Notes: generated by a model not told the origin, from the letters alone. 64,000 nt of DNA from Lelliottia amnigena (GCA_900635465.1 LR134135.1:186001-250000), one strand, 5' to 3'; shown: positions 42,316-57,931, counted from the stretch's first letter. Numbers and translations: made by a program.

Positions 42316-42525
42316 CGTTGGAGCCTGGCCTGATCCAGGCCTCCGTCGAAGACCGCAGGTGTCTCGTAAGAGGCTTAATCCCCTGCGTAGACGGTGACAG
42401 AACGCTAAGATTATTTCTGATACTCTGGCTTGTTTCTGCTCACCGTATTAAGACGCTCTTTTCTTTGAGAAGAGTGAAGTGAGTTCCAGGGCATGAGCCC
42501 TGGCAAACATCCAGGAGCAAAGCTA
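42316..42525 (+). promoter_or_regulatory. L10(L12)4 translational-control leader of rplJ
   Basis: The ~290-base gap between rplA and rplJ contains a conserved structured leader (gatccaggcctccgtcgaagaccgcag... gtagacggtgacag) recognisable as the L10 leader, where the L10-L12 complex binds and represses rplJL translation. The rplJL promoter of this group lies upstream in the rplA end region; I could not place it with confidence. Confidence 0.7.
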
Positions 42526-43023
42526 ATGGCTTTAAATCTTCAAGACAAACAAGCGATTGTTGCTGAAGTCAGCGAAGTAGCCAAAGGCGCGCTGTCTGCA
42601 GTAGTTGCGGATTCCCGTGGCGTTACTGTAGACAAAATGACTGAACTGCGTAAAGCAGGTCGCGAAGCCGGCGTATACATGCGTGTTGTTCGTAACACCT
42701 TGCTGCGCCGTGTTGTTGAAGGTACTCAGTTTGAGTGCCTGAAAGACGCGTTCGTTGGTCCGACCCTGATTGCATATTCTATGGAACACCCGGGCGCAGC
42801 TGCTCGTCTGTTCAAAGATTTCGCGAAAGCGAATGCAAAATTTGAGGTCAAAGCCGCAGCCTTTGAAGGTGAGTTGATCCCGGCATCGCAAATCGATCGC
42901 CTGGCTACACTGCCGACCTACGAAGAAGCAATTGCACGCCTGATGGCAACCATGAAAGAAGCTTCGGCTGGCAAACTGGTTCGCACTCTGGCTGCTGTTC
43001 GCGATGCGAAAGAAGCGGCTTAA
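42526..43023 (+). CDS. rplJ: 50S ribosomal protein L10
   Basis: A 165-residue stalk-base protein that anchors L7/L12 dimers through its C-terminal helix ([25 protein letters not shown]). It starts [15 protein letters not shown] after 'ccaggagcaa'; an in-frame ATG 33 bases upstream lies in the leader and is rejected. Length matches E. coli. Confidence 0.98.
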   Translation: MALNLQDKQAIVAEVSEVAKGALSAVVADSRGVTVDKMTELRKAGREAGVYMRVVRNTLLRRVVEGTQFECLKDAFVGPTLIAYSMEHPGAAARLFKDFAKANAKFEVKAAAFEGELIPASQIDRLATLPTYEEAIARLMATMKEASAGKLVRTLAAVRDAKEAA

Positions 43024-43089
43024 TAGCCGTTAACTTTATAAAGCATTCGCTTACGTATAAACTTATTCTGATTTTCAGGAACAATTTAA

Positions 43090-43455
<366 letters not shown>

Positions 43456-43494
43456 GCCAACCCTTCCGGTTGCAGCCTGAGAAATTAGGCTGAT

Positions 43495-43525
43495 GGCTGG
43501 TGACTTTTTAGTCACCAGCCTTTTT
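43495..43525 (+). terminator. Attenuator between rplL and rpoB
   Basis: The stem ggctggtgact / agtcaccagcc with T-run 40 bases after rplL. In E. coli the homologous partial terminator lets about one transcript in five read into rpoBC. The remaining ~250 bases before rpoB contain the RNase III-processing region and no gene. Confidence 0.9.
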
Positions 43526-43774
43526 GCGCTGTAAGGCGCCAGTAGCATTTCACACTGTTTGACTGCTGGCTGTCCTGACAATGCTTGTTTCTATCGACGT
43601 CTTAATATACTGCGACAGCCTCACGGGCTGTGTAAATTGCAACGAAATGGTTTAAGCGTGATAGCAACAGGTATTGCGGAAAGTATTCAATTTTCCGATC
43701 AACAAAATGGTGTTGCACAAACTGTCCCTCCGTCGGGCAGATGGGTCGACTTGTCAGCGAGCTGAGGAACCCTA

Positions 43775-46700
43775 ATGGTTTACTCCTATACCGAGAAAAA
43801 ACGTATTCGTAAGGATTTTGGTAAACGTCCACAAGTTTTGGATATACCTTATCTCCTTTCTATCCAGCTTGACTCGTTCCAGAAGTTTATCGAGCAAGAT
43901 CCTGAAGGGCAGTATGGTCTGGAAGCAGCTTTCCGTTCCGTATTCCCAATCAAAAGCTATAGCGGTAATTCTGAGCTGCAATATGTCAGCTACCGTCTTG
44001 GCGAACCGGTATTTGACGTTCAGGAATGTCAGATCCGTGGTGTGACCTATTCTGCACCGCTGCGCGTGAAACTGCGCCTGGTTGTCTATGAGCGTGAAGC
44101 GCCGGAAGGCACCGTTAAGGACATCAAAGAACAAGAAGTCTACATGGGTGAAATTCCACTCATGACTGACAACGGTACTTTCGTTATCAACGGTACTGAG
44201 CGTGTTATCGTTTCCCAGCTGCATCGTAGCCCGGGCGTCTTCTTCGACAGCGATAAAGGTAAAACACACTCATCCGGTAAAGTACTGTATAACGCACGTA
44301 TCATCCCTTACCGTGGTTCATGGCTGGACTTCGAATTCGATCCGAAAGACAACCTGTTTGTCCGTATCGACCGTCGTCGTAAACTGCCAGCAACCATCAT
44401 TTTGCGTGCGCTGCAATACACCACTGAGCAGATTCTTGATCTGTTCTTTGAGAAAGTTATCTTCGAAATTCGCGACAACAAGCTGCAAATGGAGCTGTTG
44501 CCGGAGCGTCTGCGTGGTGAAACCGCCTCGTTTGATATCGAATTCGACGGCAAAGTGTATGTGGAAAAAGGTCGCCGTATTACTGCGCGCCACATTCGCC
44601 AGCTCGAAAAAGATGACATCAAGCAGATCGAAGTCCCGGTTGAATACATTGCCGGAAAAGTTGCCGCAAAAGATTACGTTGATGCTTCAACTGGCGAACT
44701 GATCTGCCCAGCCAACATGGAACTGAGCCTGGATCTGTTGGCTAAGCTGAGCCAGTCTGGCCACAAGCGCATTGAAACGCTGTTCACCAACGACCTGGAT
44801 CATGGTGCGTATATCTCTGAGACTATACGTGTCGATCCAACCAGCGATCGTTTGAGCGCACTGGTAGAAATCTACCGCATGATGCGTCCTGGTGAGCCGC
44901 CAACTCGCGAAGCAGCTGAAAACCTGTTTGAGAACCTGTTCTTCTCTGAAGACCGCTACGATCTGTCTGCGGTTGGTCGTATGAAGTTCAACCGTTCTCT
45001 GCTGCGTGATGCGATTGAAGGTTCCGGTATCCTGAGCAAAGAAGACATCATCGAAGTGATGAAGAAGCTCATTGATATCCGTAACGGCAAAGGCGAAGTG
45101 GATGATATCGACCACCTCGGCAACCGTCGTATCCGTTCCGTTGGCGAAATGGCGGAAAACCAATTCCGCGTTGGCCTGGTACGTGTAGAGCGAGCCGTTA
45201 AAGAGCGTCTGTCTCTGGGCGATCTGGATACCCTGATGCCTCAGGATATGATCAACGCCAAGCCAATCTCTGCAGCAGTGAAAGAGTTCTTCGGTTCCAG
45301 CCAGCTGTCACAGTTTATGGACCAGAACAACCCGCTGTCTGAGATTACGCACAAACGTCGTATCTCTGCACTTGGCCCGGGCGGTTTGACCCGTGAACGC
45401 GCAGGCTTTGAAGTTCGAGACGTACACCCGACTCACTACGGTCGCGTGTGTCCTATCGAAACGCCTGAAGGTCCAAACATCGGTCTGATCAACTCCTTGT
45501 CCGTGTACGCACAGACAAACGAATACGGCTTCCTCGAAACGCCGTACCGTAAAGTGACTGACGGTGTTGTGACCGACGAAATCCATTACCTGTCTGCTAT
45601 CGAAGAAGGTAACTACGTCATCGCTCAGGCGAACACCAACCTGGACGAAGAAGGTCGTTTCGTTGACGATCTCGTTACCTGCCGTAGCAAAGGCGAATCC
45701 AGCTTGTTCAGCAATGATCAGGTGGATTATATGGACGTTTCGACCCAGCAGATCGTTTCTGTTGGTGCGTCACTGATTCCATTCCTGGAACACGATGACG
45801 CCAACCGTGCATTGATGGGTGCGAACATGCAACGTCAGGCGGTTCCGACTCTGCGCGCTGATAAGCCGCTGGTTGGTACCGGTATGGAACGTGCTGTTGC
45901 CGTTGACTCCGGTGTAACTGCGGTTGCGAAACGTGGCGGTACCGTTCAGTACGTTGATGCTTCCCGTATCGTTATCAAAGTTAACGAAGACGAGATGTAC
46001 CCAGGTGAAGCGGGTATCGATATCTACAACCTGACCAAATACACCCGTTCTAACCAGAACACCTGTATCAACCAGATGCCATGTGTGTCTCTGGGTGAGC
46101 CAGTTGAGCGCGGCGACGTGCTGGCTGATGGTCCGTCTACCGATCTCGGTGAACTGGCACTCGGTCAGAACATGCGCGTAGCGTTCATGCCGTGGAATGG
46201 TTACAACTTCGAAGACTCCATCCTCGTCTCCGAGCGTGTGGTTCAGGAAGATCGTTTCACCACGATTCACATTCAGGAACTGGCATGTGTGTCCCGTGAC
46301 ACTAAGCTGGGGCCTGAAGAGATCACTGCTGATATCCCGAACGTGGGTGAAGCTGCGCTCTCTAAACTGGATGAATCCGGTATCGTTTACATCGGTGCAG
46401 AAGTGACCGGCGGCGACATTCTGGTTGGTAAGGTAACGCCGAAAGGTGAAACCCAGCTGACGCCAGAAGAGAAACTGCTCCGTGCAATCTTCGGCGAGAA
46501 AGCGTCTGACGTTAAAGACTCTTCTCTGCGTGTACCAAACGGTGTTTCCGGTACGATCATCGACGTTCAGGTCTTTACTCGCGATGGCGTAGAAAAAGAC
46601 AAACGTGCGCTTGAAATCGAAGAGATGCAGCTGAAGCAGGCGAAGAAAGACCTGTCTGAAGAACTGCAGATCCTCGAAGCTGGCCTGTTTAGTCGTATCT

Positions 46701-47803
46701 ACGCGGTGCTGGTCTCTGGTGGTGTTGAAGCTGAGAAGCTTGACAAATTGCCACGCGATCGCTGGCTGGAACTGGGCCTGACCGACGAAGAGAAACAAAA
46801 TCAGCTGGAACAACTGGCTGAGCAGTATGACGAACTGAAACACGAGTTCGAGAAAAAACTCGAAGCGAAACGCCGTAAAATCACTCAGGGCGACGATCTG
46901 GCACCAGGCGTGCTGAAGATTGTTAAGGTCTATCTGGCAGTTAAACGTCAGATTCAGCCTGGTGATAAAATGGCAGGTCGTCACGGTAACAAGGGTGTAA
47001 TTTCTAAGATCAACCCGATCGAAGATATGCCGCACGATGCTAACGGTACGCCGGTAGATATCGTACTGAACCCGCTGGGCGTACCGTCTCGTATGAACAT
47101 TGGTCAGATCCTCGAAACCCACCTGGGTATGGCTGCTAAAGGTATCGGCGAGAAAATCAACGCCATGCTGAAGCAGCAGGAAGAAGTCGCGAAACTGCGC
47201 GAGTTCATCCAGCGTGCGTACGATCTGGGCACTGATGTTCGTCAGAAAGTTGACCTGAACACCTTCAGTGATGATGAAGTTCTGCGTCTGGCTGAGAACC
47301 TGAAAAAAGGTATGCCAATCGCAACGCCAGTCTTTGACGGTGCGAAAGAGTCTGAAATCAAAGAGCTGTTACAGCTGGGTGGCCTGCCGACTTCCGGTCA
47401 GATCACGCTGTTCGACGGTCGTACTGGTGAGCAATTCGAGCGCCAGGTTACCGTTGGCTATATGTACATGCTGAAACTGAACCACTTGGTTGATGACAAG
47501 ATGCATGCGCGTTCTACCGGTTCTTACAGCCTCGTTACTCAGCAGCCGCTGGGTGGTAAGGCTCAGTTCGGTGGTCAGCGCTTCGGTGAGATGGAAGTGT
47601 GGGCGCTTGAAGCATATGGCGCGGCATACACCCTGCAGGAAATGCTTACCGTTAAGTCTGATGACGTGAATGGTCGTACTAAGATGTATAAAAACATCGT
47701 GGACGGCAACCATCAGATGGAACCGGGCATGCCGGAATCCTTCAACGTACTGTTGAAAGAGATCCGTTCCCTGGGTATCAACATCGAGCTGGAAGACGAG
47801 TAA
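43775..47803 (+). CDS. rpoB: DNA-directed RNA polymerase subunit beta
   Basis: 1342 residues, exactly the E. coli length. The rifampicin cluster region is wild-type in appearance ([30 protein letters not shown], residues ~508-538). The active-site lysines lie in [14 protein letters not shown], and the C-terminal [25 protein letters not shown] segment contacts beta'. Expressed with rpoC by read-through of the upstream attenuator. Confidence 0.99.
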   Translation: MVYSYTEKKRIRKDFGKRPQVLDIPYLLSIQLDSFQKFIEQDPEGQYGLEAAFRSVFPIKSYSGNSELQYVSYRLGEPVFDVQECQIRGVTYSAPLRVKLRLVVYEREAPEGTVKDIKEQEVYMGEIPLMTDNGTFVINGTERVIVSQLHRSPGVFFDSDKGKTHSSGKVLYNARIIPYRGSWLDFEFDPKDNLFVRIDRRRKLPATIILRALQYTTEQILDLFFEKVIFEIRDNKLQMELLPERLRGETASFDIEFDGKVYVEKGRRITARHIRQLEKDDIKQIEVPVEYIAGKVAAKDYVDASTGELICPANMELSLDLLAKLSQSGHKRIETLFTNDLDHGAYISETIRVDPTSDRLSALVEIYRMMRPGEPPTREAAENLFENLFFSEDRYDLSAVGRMKFNRSLLRDAIEGSGILSKEDIIEVMKKLIDIRNGKGEVDDIDHLGNRRIRSVGEMAENQFRVGLVRVERAVKERLSLGDLDTLMPQDMINAKPISAAVKEFFGSSQLSQFMDQNNPLSEITHKRRISALGPGGLTRERAGFEVRDVHPTHYGRVCPIETPEGPNIGLINSLSVYAQTNEYGFLETPYRKVTDGVVTDEIHYLSAIEEGNYVIAQANTNLDEEGRFVDDLVTCRSKGESSLFSNDQVDYMDVSTQQIVSVGASLIPFLEHDDANRALMGANMQRQAVPTLRADKPLVGTGMERAVAVDSGVTAVAKRGGTVQYVDASRIVIKVNEDEMYPGEAGIDIYNLTKYTRSNQNTCINQMPCVSLGEPVERGDVLADGPSTDLGELALGQNMRVAFMPWNGYNFEDSILVSERVVQEDRFTTIHIQELACVSRDTKLGPEEITADIPNVGEAALSKLDESGIVYIGAEVTGGDILVGKVTPKGETQLTPEEKLLRAIFGEKASDVKDSSLRVPNGVSGTIIDVQVFTRDGVEKDKRALEIEEMQLKQAKKDLSEELQILEAGLFSRIYAVLVSGGVEAEKLDKLPRDRWLELGLTDEEKQNQLEQLAEQYDELKHEFEKKLEAKRRKITQGDDLAPGVLKIVKVYLAVKRQIQPGDKMAGRHGNKGVISKINPIEDMPHDANGTPVDIVLNPLGVPSRMNIGQILETHLGMAAKGIGEKINAMLKQQEEVAKLREFIQRAYDLGTDVRQKVDLNTFSDDEVLRLAENLKKGMPIATPVFDGAKESEIKELLQLGGLPTSGQITLFDGRTGEQFERQVTVGYMYMLKLNHLVDDKMHARSTGSYSLVTQQPLGGKAQFGGQRFGEMEVWALEAYGAAYTLQEMLTVKSDDVNGRTKMYKNIVDGNHQMEPGMPESFNVLLKEIRSLGINIELEDE

Positions 47804-47879
47804 CTCTCGCTCAAACAGGTCACTGGTGCCGGCGTAATACCCGGCACCAGATTGTGCTAACTCCGACGGGAGCAAATCC

Positions 47880-52104
<4,225 letters not shown>

Positions 52105-52121
52105 TCGTGCTTTGAGCTAAT

Positions 52122-52148
52122 AAAAAACCCGCTTCGGCGGGTTTTTTT
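52122..52148 (+). terminator. Terminator of rpoBC
   Basis: The stem acccgc-ttcg-gcgggt with A6 and T7 flanks, 18 bases after rpoC. It also serves the convergent PTS genes. Confidence 0.93.
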
Positions 52149-52175
52149 ATGTCTGACAAAAAAGGGAGAAAAGGG

Positions 52176-52493
52176 TTACTTCAGAAGCGGCAACCGGCGA
52201 TAGAGTTCGATCATGTCACCTGCCAAATCTTGAATCACCATCGCATTCATCAGGTGATCCTGAGAGTGGACGGTAATCAAATTTACCGGAAGTTTTCCTG
52301 TTCCCTCGTCCAACCCAATAAGCTGTGTCTGGATAACGTGCGCATGTTTGACATATTCGCGCGACTCTTCCATCGCTTTTTCGGCTTCGTCAAACTCGCC
52401 TTTACGTGCGAGTTGCAGTGCCGTCAGCGCAGCACTGCGCGCAGCGCCGGCGTTTACCAGCAACTCCATGATGGTTGTTTCTAAATCTTCCAT
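52176..52493 (-). CDS. PTS lactose/cellobiose-family IIA component
   Basis: A 105-residue all-helical IIA of the Lac family. The phosphorylation site is the His in ITVHSQDHLMNAM (residue ~76), matching the conserved VHAQDHLM-type motif, and the N-terminal segment IMELLVNAGAARSAALTALQLARKGEFDEAE is typical. It starts directly after the IIB stop with no gap. No IIC permease is present nearby, so it must pair with a IIC encoded elsewhere or act in regulation. Not at this locus in E. coli. Confidence 0.88.
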   Translation of the reverse strand: MEDLETTIMELLVNAGAARSAALTALQLARKGEFDEAEKAMEESREYVKHAHVIQTQLIGLDEGTGKLPVNLITVHSQDHLMNAMVIQDLAGDMIELYRRLPLLK

Positions 52494-52802
52494 TCATTGC
52501 TCCAGCAGTTTAAGCGCTTTTTCAAGGACGACATCACCTTTCATCATGCCGTAATCCATCATATCGATCACCGCGACCTGTTTACCCAGCGGTTCAGCCT
52601 GAGCCTGAAGTTTTGCCAGTTCGTATTTTACCTGTGGCCCCAGTAATACGATGTCGGCTGTGGCGATATAGTCTTTAAACTCTGCAACCGGAACGGCTTT
52701 GATAGTGACTTCAACGCCTTTTTTTTGCGCGGCGTCTTTCATACGCTGAACCAACATGCTGGTAGACATTCCCGCAGCACAACACAAAACGATATTCTTC
52801 AT
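52494..52802 (-). CDS. PTS lactose/cellobiose-family IIB component
   Basis: A 102-residue IIB of the Lac/cellobiose family. The phosphocysteine lies in IVLCCAAGMSTSML (Cys7 or Cys8), and the family's GPQVKYEL motif near residue 55 is present. First gene of a two-gene unit with IIA. A CRP-like site and a LacI-type palindrome lie 77-123 bases upstream, so it is probably catabolite-controlled and substrate-induced. The sugar is unknown; cellobiose or chitobiose-like beta-glucosides are typical for the family. Confidence 0.88.
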   Translation of the reverse strand: MKNIVLCCAAGMSTSMLVQRMKDAAQKKGVEVTIKAVPVAEFKDYIATADIVLLGPQVKYELAKLQAQAEPLGKQVAVIDMMDYGMMKGDVVLEKALKLLEQ

Positions 52803-52878
52803 AGTCAGCCTCGATCTATATGTGTTTAATGATAATTATCCCGTGCAGACGGCTTCAACAACCGCTTTACCCCGATTG

Positions 52879-52894
52879 TGTGTCAGGCATCACA
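52879..52894. promoter_or_regulatory. CRP-like site upstream of PTS IIB-IIA
   Basis: TGTGT-N6-TCACA, one mismatch from the CRP consensus TGTGA-N6-TCACA. With a gataat-type -10 near 52836-52841 on the minus strand, the site would lie about 57-60 bases upstream of the start, a class I activating position. Confidence 0.5.
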
Positions 52895-52911
52895 AAGAAA
52901 TCGGAATTGAA

Positions 52912-52925
52912 TGAAACCGGTTTCA
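52912..52925. promoter_or_regulatory. LacI/GalR-type operator upstream of PTS IIB-IIA
   Basis: A perfect palindrome tgaaacc/ggtttca with the aaCCGGtt core. It is identical to the published PtxS consensus box and differs from the kgu operator (15005-15018) at only one position per half-site. No LacI gene is adjacent. Confidence 0.65.
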
Positions 52926-52929
52926 ATTT

Positions 52930-53637
52930 TAGCGCGATATGAAATTTTTCTTCAGCTGTGGGCATGGCCTAAGGTGGGTTAGTCACGGGAAAGTGGGTGC
53001 TCGATGCCGTGTCTTTATCTGTTGTGACTCTTATCAAAAATCTCTATGAAATTCGCCCGGATGAATAATTTGATGACTACTGTCAAAAAAAACATGTTAT
53101 TAAAAACAGTATTGACTTGATTTTGGAAGTGCGTAACTTAGTACTCAACAGCAGAGAGAAAGTATTTTGCTGTTTATCCAGGAAGTATAAGTTGAGTATT
53201 ACTGGGGATTGCGATGAAGGCCACGAAGTATTGTTGTTTGGGATAGTCGACGTGAGATGAACCAATATTCTTGCTTCGCTAATGCTTTAAAGGCCATGTA
53301 GTTGATAGATGAAATCGCAAAGTAGTGAATAAAGCGCGACGATGTAAGGCTATGTTTTTTAGTACTATTTGCGATGTTTTTTGAGAGAATGTCGCAACGG
53401 CAGTAAGGCCACGCATCAAAGAGTATATGTCGCGATGGGGAGTGTACTTGTTTAAGTCGTCGCCCTTGAGTTCTTTTATCAGGCCGACGGGATATGTATA
53501 ACGGTAAATAGAGGAGCCTATTAGTTAGTATCAGTATCCAATATTATCTGTAATAAACGTGTACATTTAAAAGCAGTACCATTAGCAGTAAATACTATTA
53601 AGTCAATTAATGTTAAATCTGAAGTTAGTAGTACCAT
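52930..53637. other. AT-rich stretch without a recognisable gene
   Basis: About 700 bases with no credible coding frame and a base composition clearly below the neighbours. It contains a long imperfect dyad (agtactcaac near 53138 against gttgagtatt near 53192, with an internal cagca/tgctg hairpin) and ends at a strong terminator. It may be horizontally acquired or hold a non-coding RNA. Confidence 0.45.
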
Positions 53638-53669
53638 AAAAGCCCTGGCTGCAACGGTCAGGGCTTTTA
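53638..53669 (+). terminator. Strong terminator with no assigned upstream gene
   Basis: The stem aaaagccctg / cagggctttt with an 11-base loop. No plus-strand gene precedes it, so either an unrecognised transcript ends here or it shields the csp promoter. Confidence 0.8.
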
Positions 53670-53770
53670 TCTGTAGATTCAATAAGATCCAGCCTTTCTA
53701 AAACGCGTCTTTCGCTTCGCTTGTCAGCAGCTTTTCGTTTTACGCCTCCAGAACAGTTGAAAATTAATCC

Positions 53771-53981
53771 TTGCTTAATAAATCAAACCAAGCCTACTAT
53801 GCGTCATCGGTTTGGAACACAGACCTTATGAAAGCAGTTTTAGTAAAGCAGTCCTCAGTTCAAGCGTTATCCTGGATACCCCTTCTTCATGAGCCTCCTC
53901 CTAAGTGCCGCATAAGTTAAATTCTGAAAAACAGGCCAAATTCGCCGCGTGAGTGGCTCTCAAATAAGAAAGGAAATATCT
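53771..53981 (+). promoter_or_regulatory. Promoter and cold-shock leader of the second csp gene
   Basis: TTGCTT, an 18-base spacer, TACTAT (53795-53800), then a leader of ~175 bases beginning near 'catcggtttggaacacagacc'. The cold-box-like start, 'aaagcag' and 'ggatacccctt' blocks parallel those in the cspA leader at 10472-10633. It suggests the same cold-triggered RNA switch. Confidence 0.65.
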
Positions 53982-54194
53982 ATGTCTAACAAAATGACTG
54001 GTTTAGTAAAATGGTTTAACCCAGAAAAAGGTTTTGGCTTCATCACTCCTCAGGATGGCAGCAAAGATGTATTCGTACATTTTTCAGCGATTCAGAGCAG
54101 CGATTTCAAAACCTTAGACGAAGGCCAGAAAGTGGAGTTCTCAATCGAGAACGGCGCTAAAGGCCCGTCAGCGGTTAACGTTATCGCGCTGTAA
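53982..54194 (+). CDS. CspA-family cold shock protein (second copy)
   Basis: A 70-residue cold-shock domain protein, starting [23 protein letters not shown] with RNP1 KGFGFI and RNP2 VFVHF. It is about three quarters identical to CspA at 10634-10846 by eye, differing mostly in the second half ([32 protein letters not shown]). The ATG after 'aaggaaat' is chosen; an upstream in-frame GTG adds 11 leader-encoded residues. Not at this position in E. coli. Likely cold-inducible like CspA, CspB or CspG. Confidence 0.92.
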   Translation: MSNKMTGLVKWFNPEKGFGFITPQDGSKDVFVHFSAIQSSDFKTLDEGQKVEFSIENGAKGPSAVNVIAL

Positions 54195-54265
54195 TCGCCG
54201 ATAATCTCGCTAACGCTTACAATAGCGATGAAGGCCAGAGCCTGAGCAGATAAGTGATAGTGAAT

Positions 54266-54292
54266 AAAAAACCCGCCATGGCGGGTTTTTTC
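54266..54292 (+). terminator. Terminator of the second csp gene
   Basis: The stem acccgccatggcgggt with A6 and T6 flanks, 70 bases after the stop. Confidence 0.9.
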
Positions 54293-54462
54293 GTTTCTGG
54301 CATCCATCATGTGAAGGCAGGGCGAAACGAGGAAGAGCTTTTCGCCCTGGTCAGCATCCGTTGCTGACGGCATAAGAGTAAAAAATCGCACGTCGTCCGA
54401 CAATCACTTGCTCACGGTATTACGAGCCGCTTTGTCAAATTTCCGCGTCGTTGCACAGCGTT

Positions 54463-55596
54463 TCAACGAAGCTGCGAGGCGCGCCCCAGCCAGCTATCCC
54501 AGTCTTTCCACACCGGCTGTAACCCTTGTGCCGTAAGCGCCTTTGCAACATCTTCAGGACGACGGCCATCATGAGGGGCAAATTGCTCCAGCTCAGGATG
54601 ATCATCGGCGTAGCCGCCCGGTTGAGTTTTCGAAAACGCGCTGACGTTATTAATCGCCAACGGAATGACCCGATCGCGAAAGTCGGGCGCTTCCCGCGTT
54701 GATAACGATAGTTCCACATCCGGTGCCAGTAAACGAAAGGCACAAATAGCCTGCACCAACTGTCGTTCATCCATGATCGATGCCGGCTCGATACCGCCAG
54801 TACAAGGACGTAGACGAGGGAAAGAGATCGAGTAACGGCTCTGCCAGTAATGTTGCTGTAGCCATAGCAGATGCTCCGCCACCATATAGTTGTCAACCCG
54901 CCAGCTGTCTGACAGCCCCGTCAGCGCGCCAAGGCCGATTTTATCAATTCCCGCCCGCCCGAGCCGGTCAGGCGTTTCCAGGCGAAAAAAGAAGTCCTGT
55001 TTTTTTCCCTTCAGGTGATGCTGAGCGTATATTTTTTCGTGATAGGTCTCCTGATAGACCATCACACCGTCCAGCCCTAGCGTTTTAAGTTCGGCATATT
55101 CGTCCTCAGACAGCGGCTGGACTTCCATCTGCAATGAAGCGAACTGGCCGCGAATAGCCGGGAAATGACGCCGAAAATAGTCCATTCCGACTTTTCCCTG
55201 ATGCTCCCCCGTTACTAACAAAATATGCTCAAACCCCATTTCGCGGATCGCCGCACACTCACGGGCGATCTCGACCTCATCAAGGGTTTTACGCTTGATG
55301 TGGTTGCTCATCGAAAAGCCGCAATAGGTACAGTCGTTGGCGCAGAGATTGGAAAGATAGAGTGGCACGTAAAAACTGACCGTATTGCCGAATCGCTGGC
55401 GGGTCAGCTGCTGTGCACGTTGTGCCATGGGTTCCAGATAAGCGCTGGCAGCGGGGGAGAGCAGCGCCATCATGTCTTCGCGGGTGGGGTGGCGCGCATG
55501 CAGCGCACGCTCGACATCTGCAGGTTTTTTGCTGTTGATCCGCAGGCGGATCTCATCCCAATTGAGTTGTCGCCAGCGTTCGACAAAGGTGCTCAT
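54463..55596 (-). CDS. thiH: 2-iminoacetate synthase ThiH
   Basis: A 377-residue radical SAM tyrosine lyase that cleaves tyrosine to dehydroglycine and p-cresol for thiazole formation. The cluster motif C-x3-C-x2-C is at Cys85, Cys89 and Cys92 ([13 protein letters not shown]). Length equals E. coli ThiH. Last of thiCEFSGH; its ATG overlaps the thiG stop by 4 bases. Confidence 0.97.
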   Translation of the reverse strand: MSTFVERWRQLNWDEIRLRINSKKPADVERALHARHPTREDMMALLSPAASAYLEPMAQRAQQLTRQRFGNTVSFYVPLYLSNLCANDCTYCGFSMSNHIKRKTLDEVEIARECAAIREMGFEHILLVTGEHQGKVGMDYFRRHFPAIRGQFASLQMEVQPLSEDEYAELKTLGLDGVMVYQETYHEKIYAQHHLKGKKQDFFFRLETPDRLGRAGIDKIGLGALTGLSDSWRVDNYMVAEHLLWLQQHYWQSRYSISFPRLRPCTGGIEPASIMDERQLVQAICAFRLLAPDVELSLSTREAPDFRDRVIPLAINNVSAFSKTQPGGYADDHPELEQFAPHDGRRPEDVAKALTAQGLQPVWKDWDSWLGRASQLR

Positions 55597-56363
55597 GAGT
55601 ACGCCTCCAGAAATCCGGTTAGCGGGCTGCTGGCCTGCGCCTGCGTTCGGCGAGACCCTGGCCCTGATTGCCGCGCCAATACACCGGCTTCTACCGCCAG
55701 ACGAAAGGCACGCGCCATCATCAGCGGATCGTCAGCCACCGCAATCGCGGTGTTGACCAATACCGCGTCTGCTCCCATCTCCAGCGCCTGTGCCGCGTGG
55801 CTTGGCACACCGATACCGGCATCCACCACCACCGGAATAGTGGCCTGTTCGATAATGATCTCCAGCATCGCACGGGTCTCCAGCCCCTGGTTTGAACCGA
55901 TAGGTGCGCCGAGCGGCATGACCGCCGCGCAGCCCACTTCTTCGAGGCGCTTACACAAAACGGGGTCTGCGCCGCAGTAAGGCAAAACGGTAAATCCCTG
56001 TTTGACCAGCAGCTCAGCGGCTTTCAGCGTCTCGATAGGATCGGGCATTAACCAGCGCGCATCCGGATGGATTTCGAGCTTCAGCCAGCTCGTGCCCAAC
56101 GCCTCGCGTGCCAGCTGTGCGGCAAAGACCGCCTCTTCAGCGGTCTTTGCACCAGACGTATTGGGCAGCAGGGTCACACCGGCCTCAAGCAGTGGCGCAA
56201 GAATGGCATCGTTATGATTACGCAGATCCACGCGCTTCATCGCCAGCGTCACCAGTTGGCTGCCGCTCTCGCGGATGGCGTTTACCATCAACTGTGGAGA
56301 GGCGAATTTTCCTGTACCGGTAAATAGATGTGAATCAAAGGTTTTATCAGCAATACGTAGCAT
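55593..56363 (-). CDS. thiG: Thiazole synthase ThiG
   Basis: A 256-residue TIM barrel that condenses DXP, dehydroglycine and ThiS thiocarboxylate into the thiazole phosphate. The start [20 protein letters not shown] is chosen because it matches the family and lies one base after the thiS stop; an in-frame ATG five codons upstream lies inside thiS. The Schiff-base Lys is in TLAMKRVD (~residue 42), and the phosphate site in [20 protein letters not shown]. Complexed with ThiH in vivo. Confidence 0.97.
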   Translation of the reverse strand: MLRIADKTFDSHLFTGTGKFASPQLMVNAIRESGSQLVTLAMKRVDLRNHNDAILAPLLEAGVTLLPNTSGAKTAEEAVFAAQLAREALGTSWLKLEIHPDARWLMPDPIETLKAAELLVKQGFTVLPYCGADPVLCKRLEEVGCAAVMPLGAPIGSNQGLETRAMLEIIIEQATIPVVVDAGIGVPSHAAQALEMGADAVLVNTAIAVADDPLMMARAFRLAVEAGVLARQSGPGSRRTQAQASSPLTGFLEAYS

Positions 56364-56364
56364 C

Positions 56365-56565
56365 TCACCCTCCCGCAATGACCTGAAAAAGCAGGATCTG
56401 ATCGCCGTCGCGCACCTGCTGAAGCTCCCACTGCTCGCGCGGCAGGACCTGTTGGTTAAGTGCCAGCGCCACGCCAGGTTTTAGCTGCTGCAACTGGTCA
56501 AGCAGTGTGGCGATGGTTAACCCGTCCACACACTGCATCGGTTCGTCGTTAAACAGAATTCGCAT
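56365..56565 (-). CDS. thiS: Sulfur carrier protein ThiS
   Basis: A 66-residue ubiquitin-fold sulfur carrier ending in the obligatory Gly-Gly (QVIAGG), whose C-terminus is adenylated by ThiF and converted to a thiocarboxylate. It starts [12 protein letters not shown], as in E. coli. The start lies inside the end of thiF (17-base overlap), implying coupling. Confidence 0.97.
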   Translation of the reverse strand: MRILFNDEPMQCVDGLTIATLLDQLQQLKPGVALALNQQVLPREQWELQQVRDGDQILLFQVIAGG

Positions 56566-57304
56566 GATGTCCCCCGCAGACACGGCATCCGCTGGCGCGT
56601 TGTAACGCCAGTTGCCGCCAGCCCCCGACGCGAGCATCAAAAAGCCGCAGCGTATTGCGTGGGGTTTCCATACCGCTCAGCAGTTTGATGGCTTCAAGCG
56701 CCTGCAAGGTACCCATCACGCCGACCACCGGGCCGAGAATACCGGCCGTGCGACAGTTACGCTGGGGCTCATCGTCATCAGCCCACAGGCAGCGATAGCA
56801 GCCTTGCGTCCACGGTGGCGTCAGCACCATGAGCTGTCCGCCAAAACCCACTGCGCTGGCGGTAATTAACGGTGTGTTGAGGGCAACACAAGCCGCGTTT
56901 ATCGCCTGACGTGTGGCCATATTGTCGGTGCAATCCAGCACCACGTCGGCACGATCAACTTCGTGGCGAAGGCTTTCGCCTGCGAGTTTTTCCCTCAAGG
57001 CGACAAGCTCAATATCAGGATTCAGTCTGGCGAGCCGCTGCTTTGTCACCTCTGCTTTTGACTGACCGAGATCGTCCATCGTGAACAGGGTTTGCCGTTG
57101 TAAATTGCTTAAGTGGATATCGTCATCGTCAGCTAATACCAGCGTTCCAATCCCCGCCCCCGTCAGATATTGCGCCGCCGGCGCACCTAAACCGCCAAGA
57201 CCAATAATCAGTACCCGGCTGGCGAGCAATTTTTGCTGCCCGTCGATGGCGATATCGTCCAGCATGATTTGGCGGCTATAACGCATGAAGTCACTGTCAT
57301 TCAT
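56549..57304 (-). CDS. thiF: ThiS adenylyltransferase ThiF
   Basis: A 251-residue E1-like enzyme. ATP-binding [17 protein letters not shown] is at residues ~35-51 and the Arg/Asp adenylation residues lie in NLQRQTLF and DCTDN. Two Cys pairs for zinc (CYRCLW and CRVCGG) are present. It adenylates the ThiS C-terminus. Overlaps thiE by 8 bases and thiS by 17. Confidence 0.97.
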   Translation of the reverse strand: MNDSDFMRYSRQIMLDDIAIDGQQKLLASRVLIIGLGGLGAPAAQYLTGAGIGTLVLADDDDIHLSNLQRQTLFTMDDLGQSKAEVTKQRLARLNPDIELVALREKLAGESLRHEVDRADVVLDCTDNMATRQAINAACVALNTPLITASAVGFGGQLMVLTPPWTQGCYRCLWADDDEPQRNCRTAGILGPVVGVMGTLQALEAIKLLSGMETPRNTLRLFDARVGGWRQLALQRASGCRVCGGHHANSV

Positions 57305-57931
57305 CGCCCGCTCCTGCCAGTTGCAATAGCTGTGCTGTGGCTACCTGCCAGTCTGAAGCCTGAGTAATCGCGCTGACCACCGCAACACTCCCGACGCCGG
57401 TTTTCAGTACCGCAGGGACACGTTCAAGGCTAATGCCACCGATGGCGACGGTCGGGTAATCTGCCAGTCGTTCAATATGACGAGTCAGTTGCTCAAGACC
57501 CTGCGGCGCGGAGGGCATCTGCTTGGTTTGCGTCGGAAAAACATGTCCGAGCGCGATATAGGACGGTCGTGCCGCCAGCGCCATGTCGATCTCCATATCG
57601 TCATGTGTCGAAACGCCCAGGCGTAAACCGGCGTTGCGGATGGCGATGAGATCGGTGGTTTCCAGATCCTCCTGGCCCAGATGCACGCCATACGCCTGAT
57701 GCTTAATGGCCAGTCGCCAGTAATCGTTGATAAACAAGCGAGCGCCATAACGGCGCCCCAGCGCTATGGCATGTGCCACGTCAGTCTCAACGTCTTCATC
57801 GCGTTTATCTTTGATGCGTAGCTGGAGCGTTTTAACGCCCGCCTGAAGCAGCCGCTCGATCCACGCCACGCTGTCTACTACGGGGTAAAGACCTAAGCGA
57901 AAGGGGACGGAGGGAAAATCGGGCTGATACA

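Noticed and set aside
43500..43560. Full terminator separating rplL and rpoB into independent operons
   Set aside because: The homologous E. coli site is a partial attenuator with read-through; rpoB has no obvious strong promoter of its own here.
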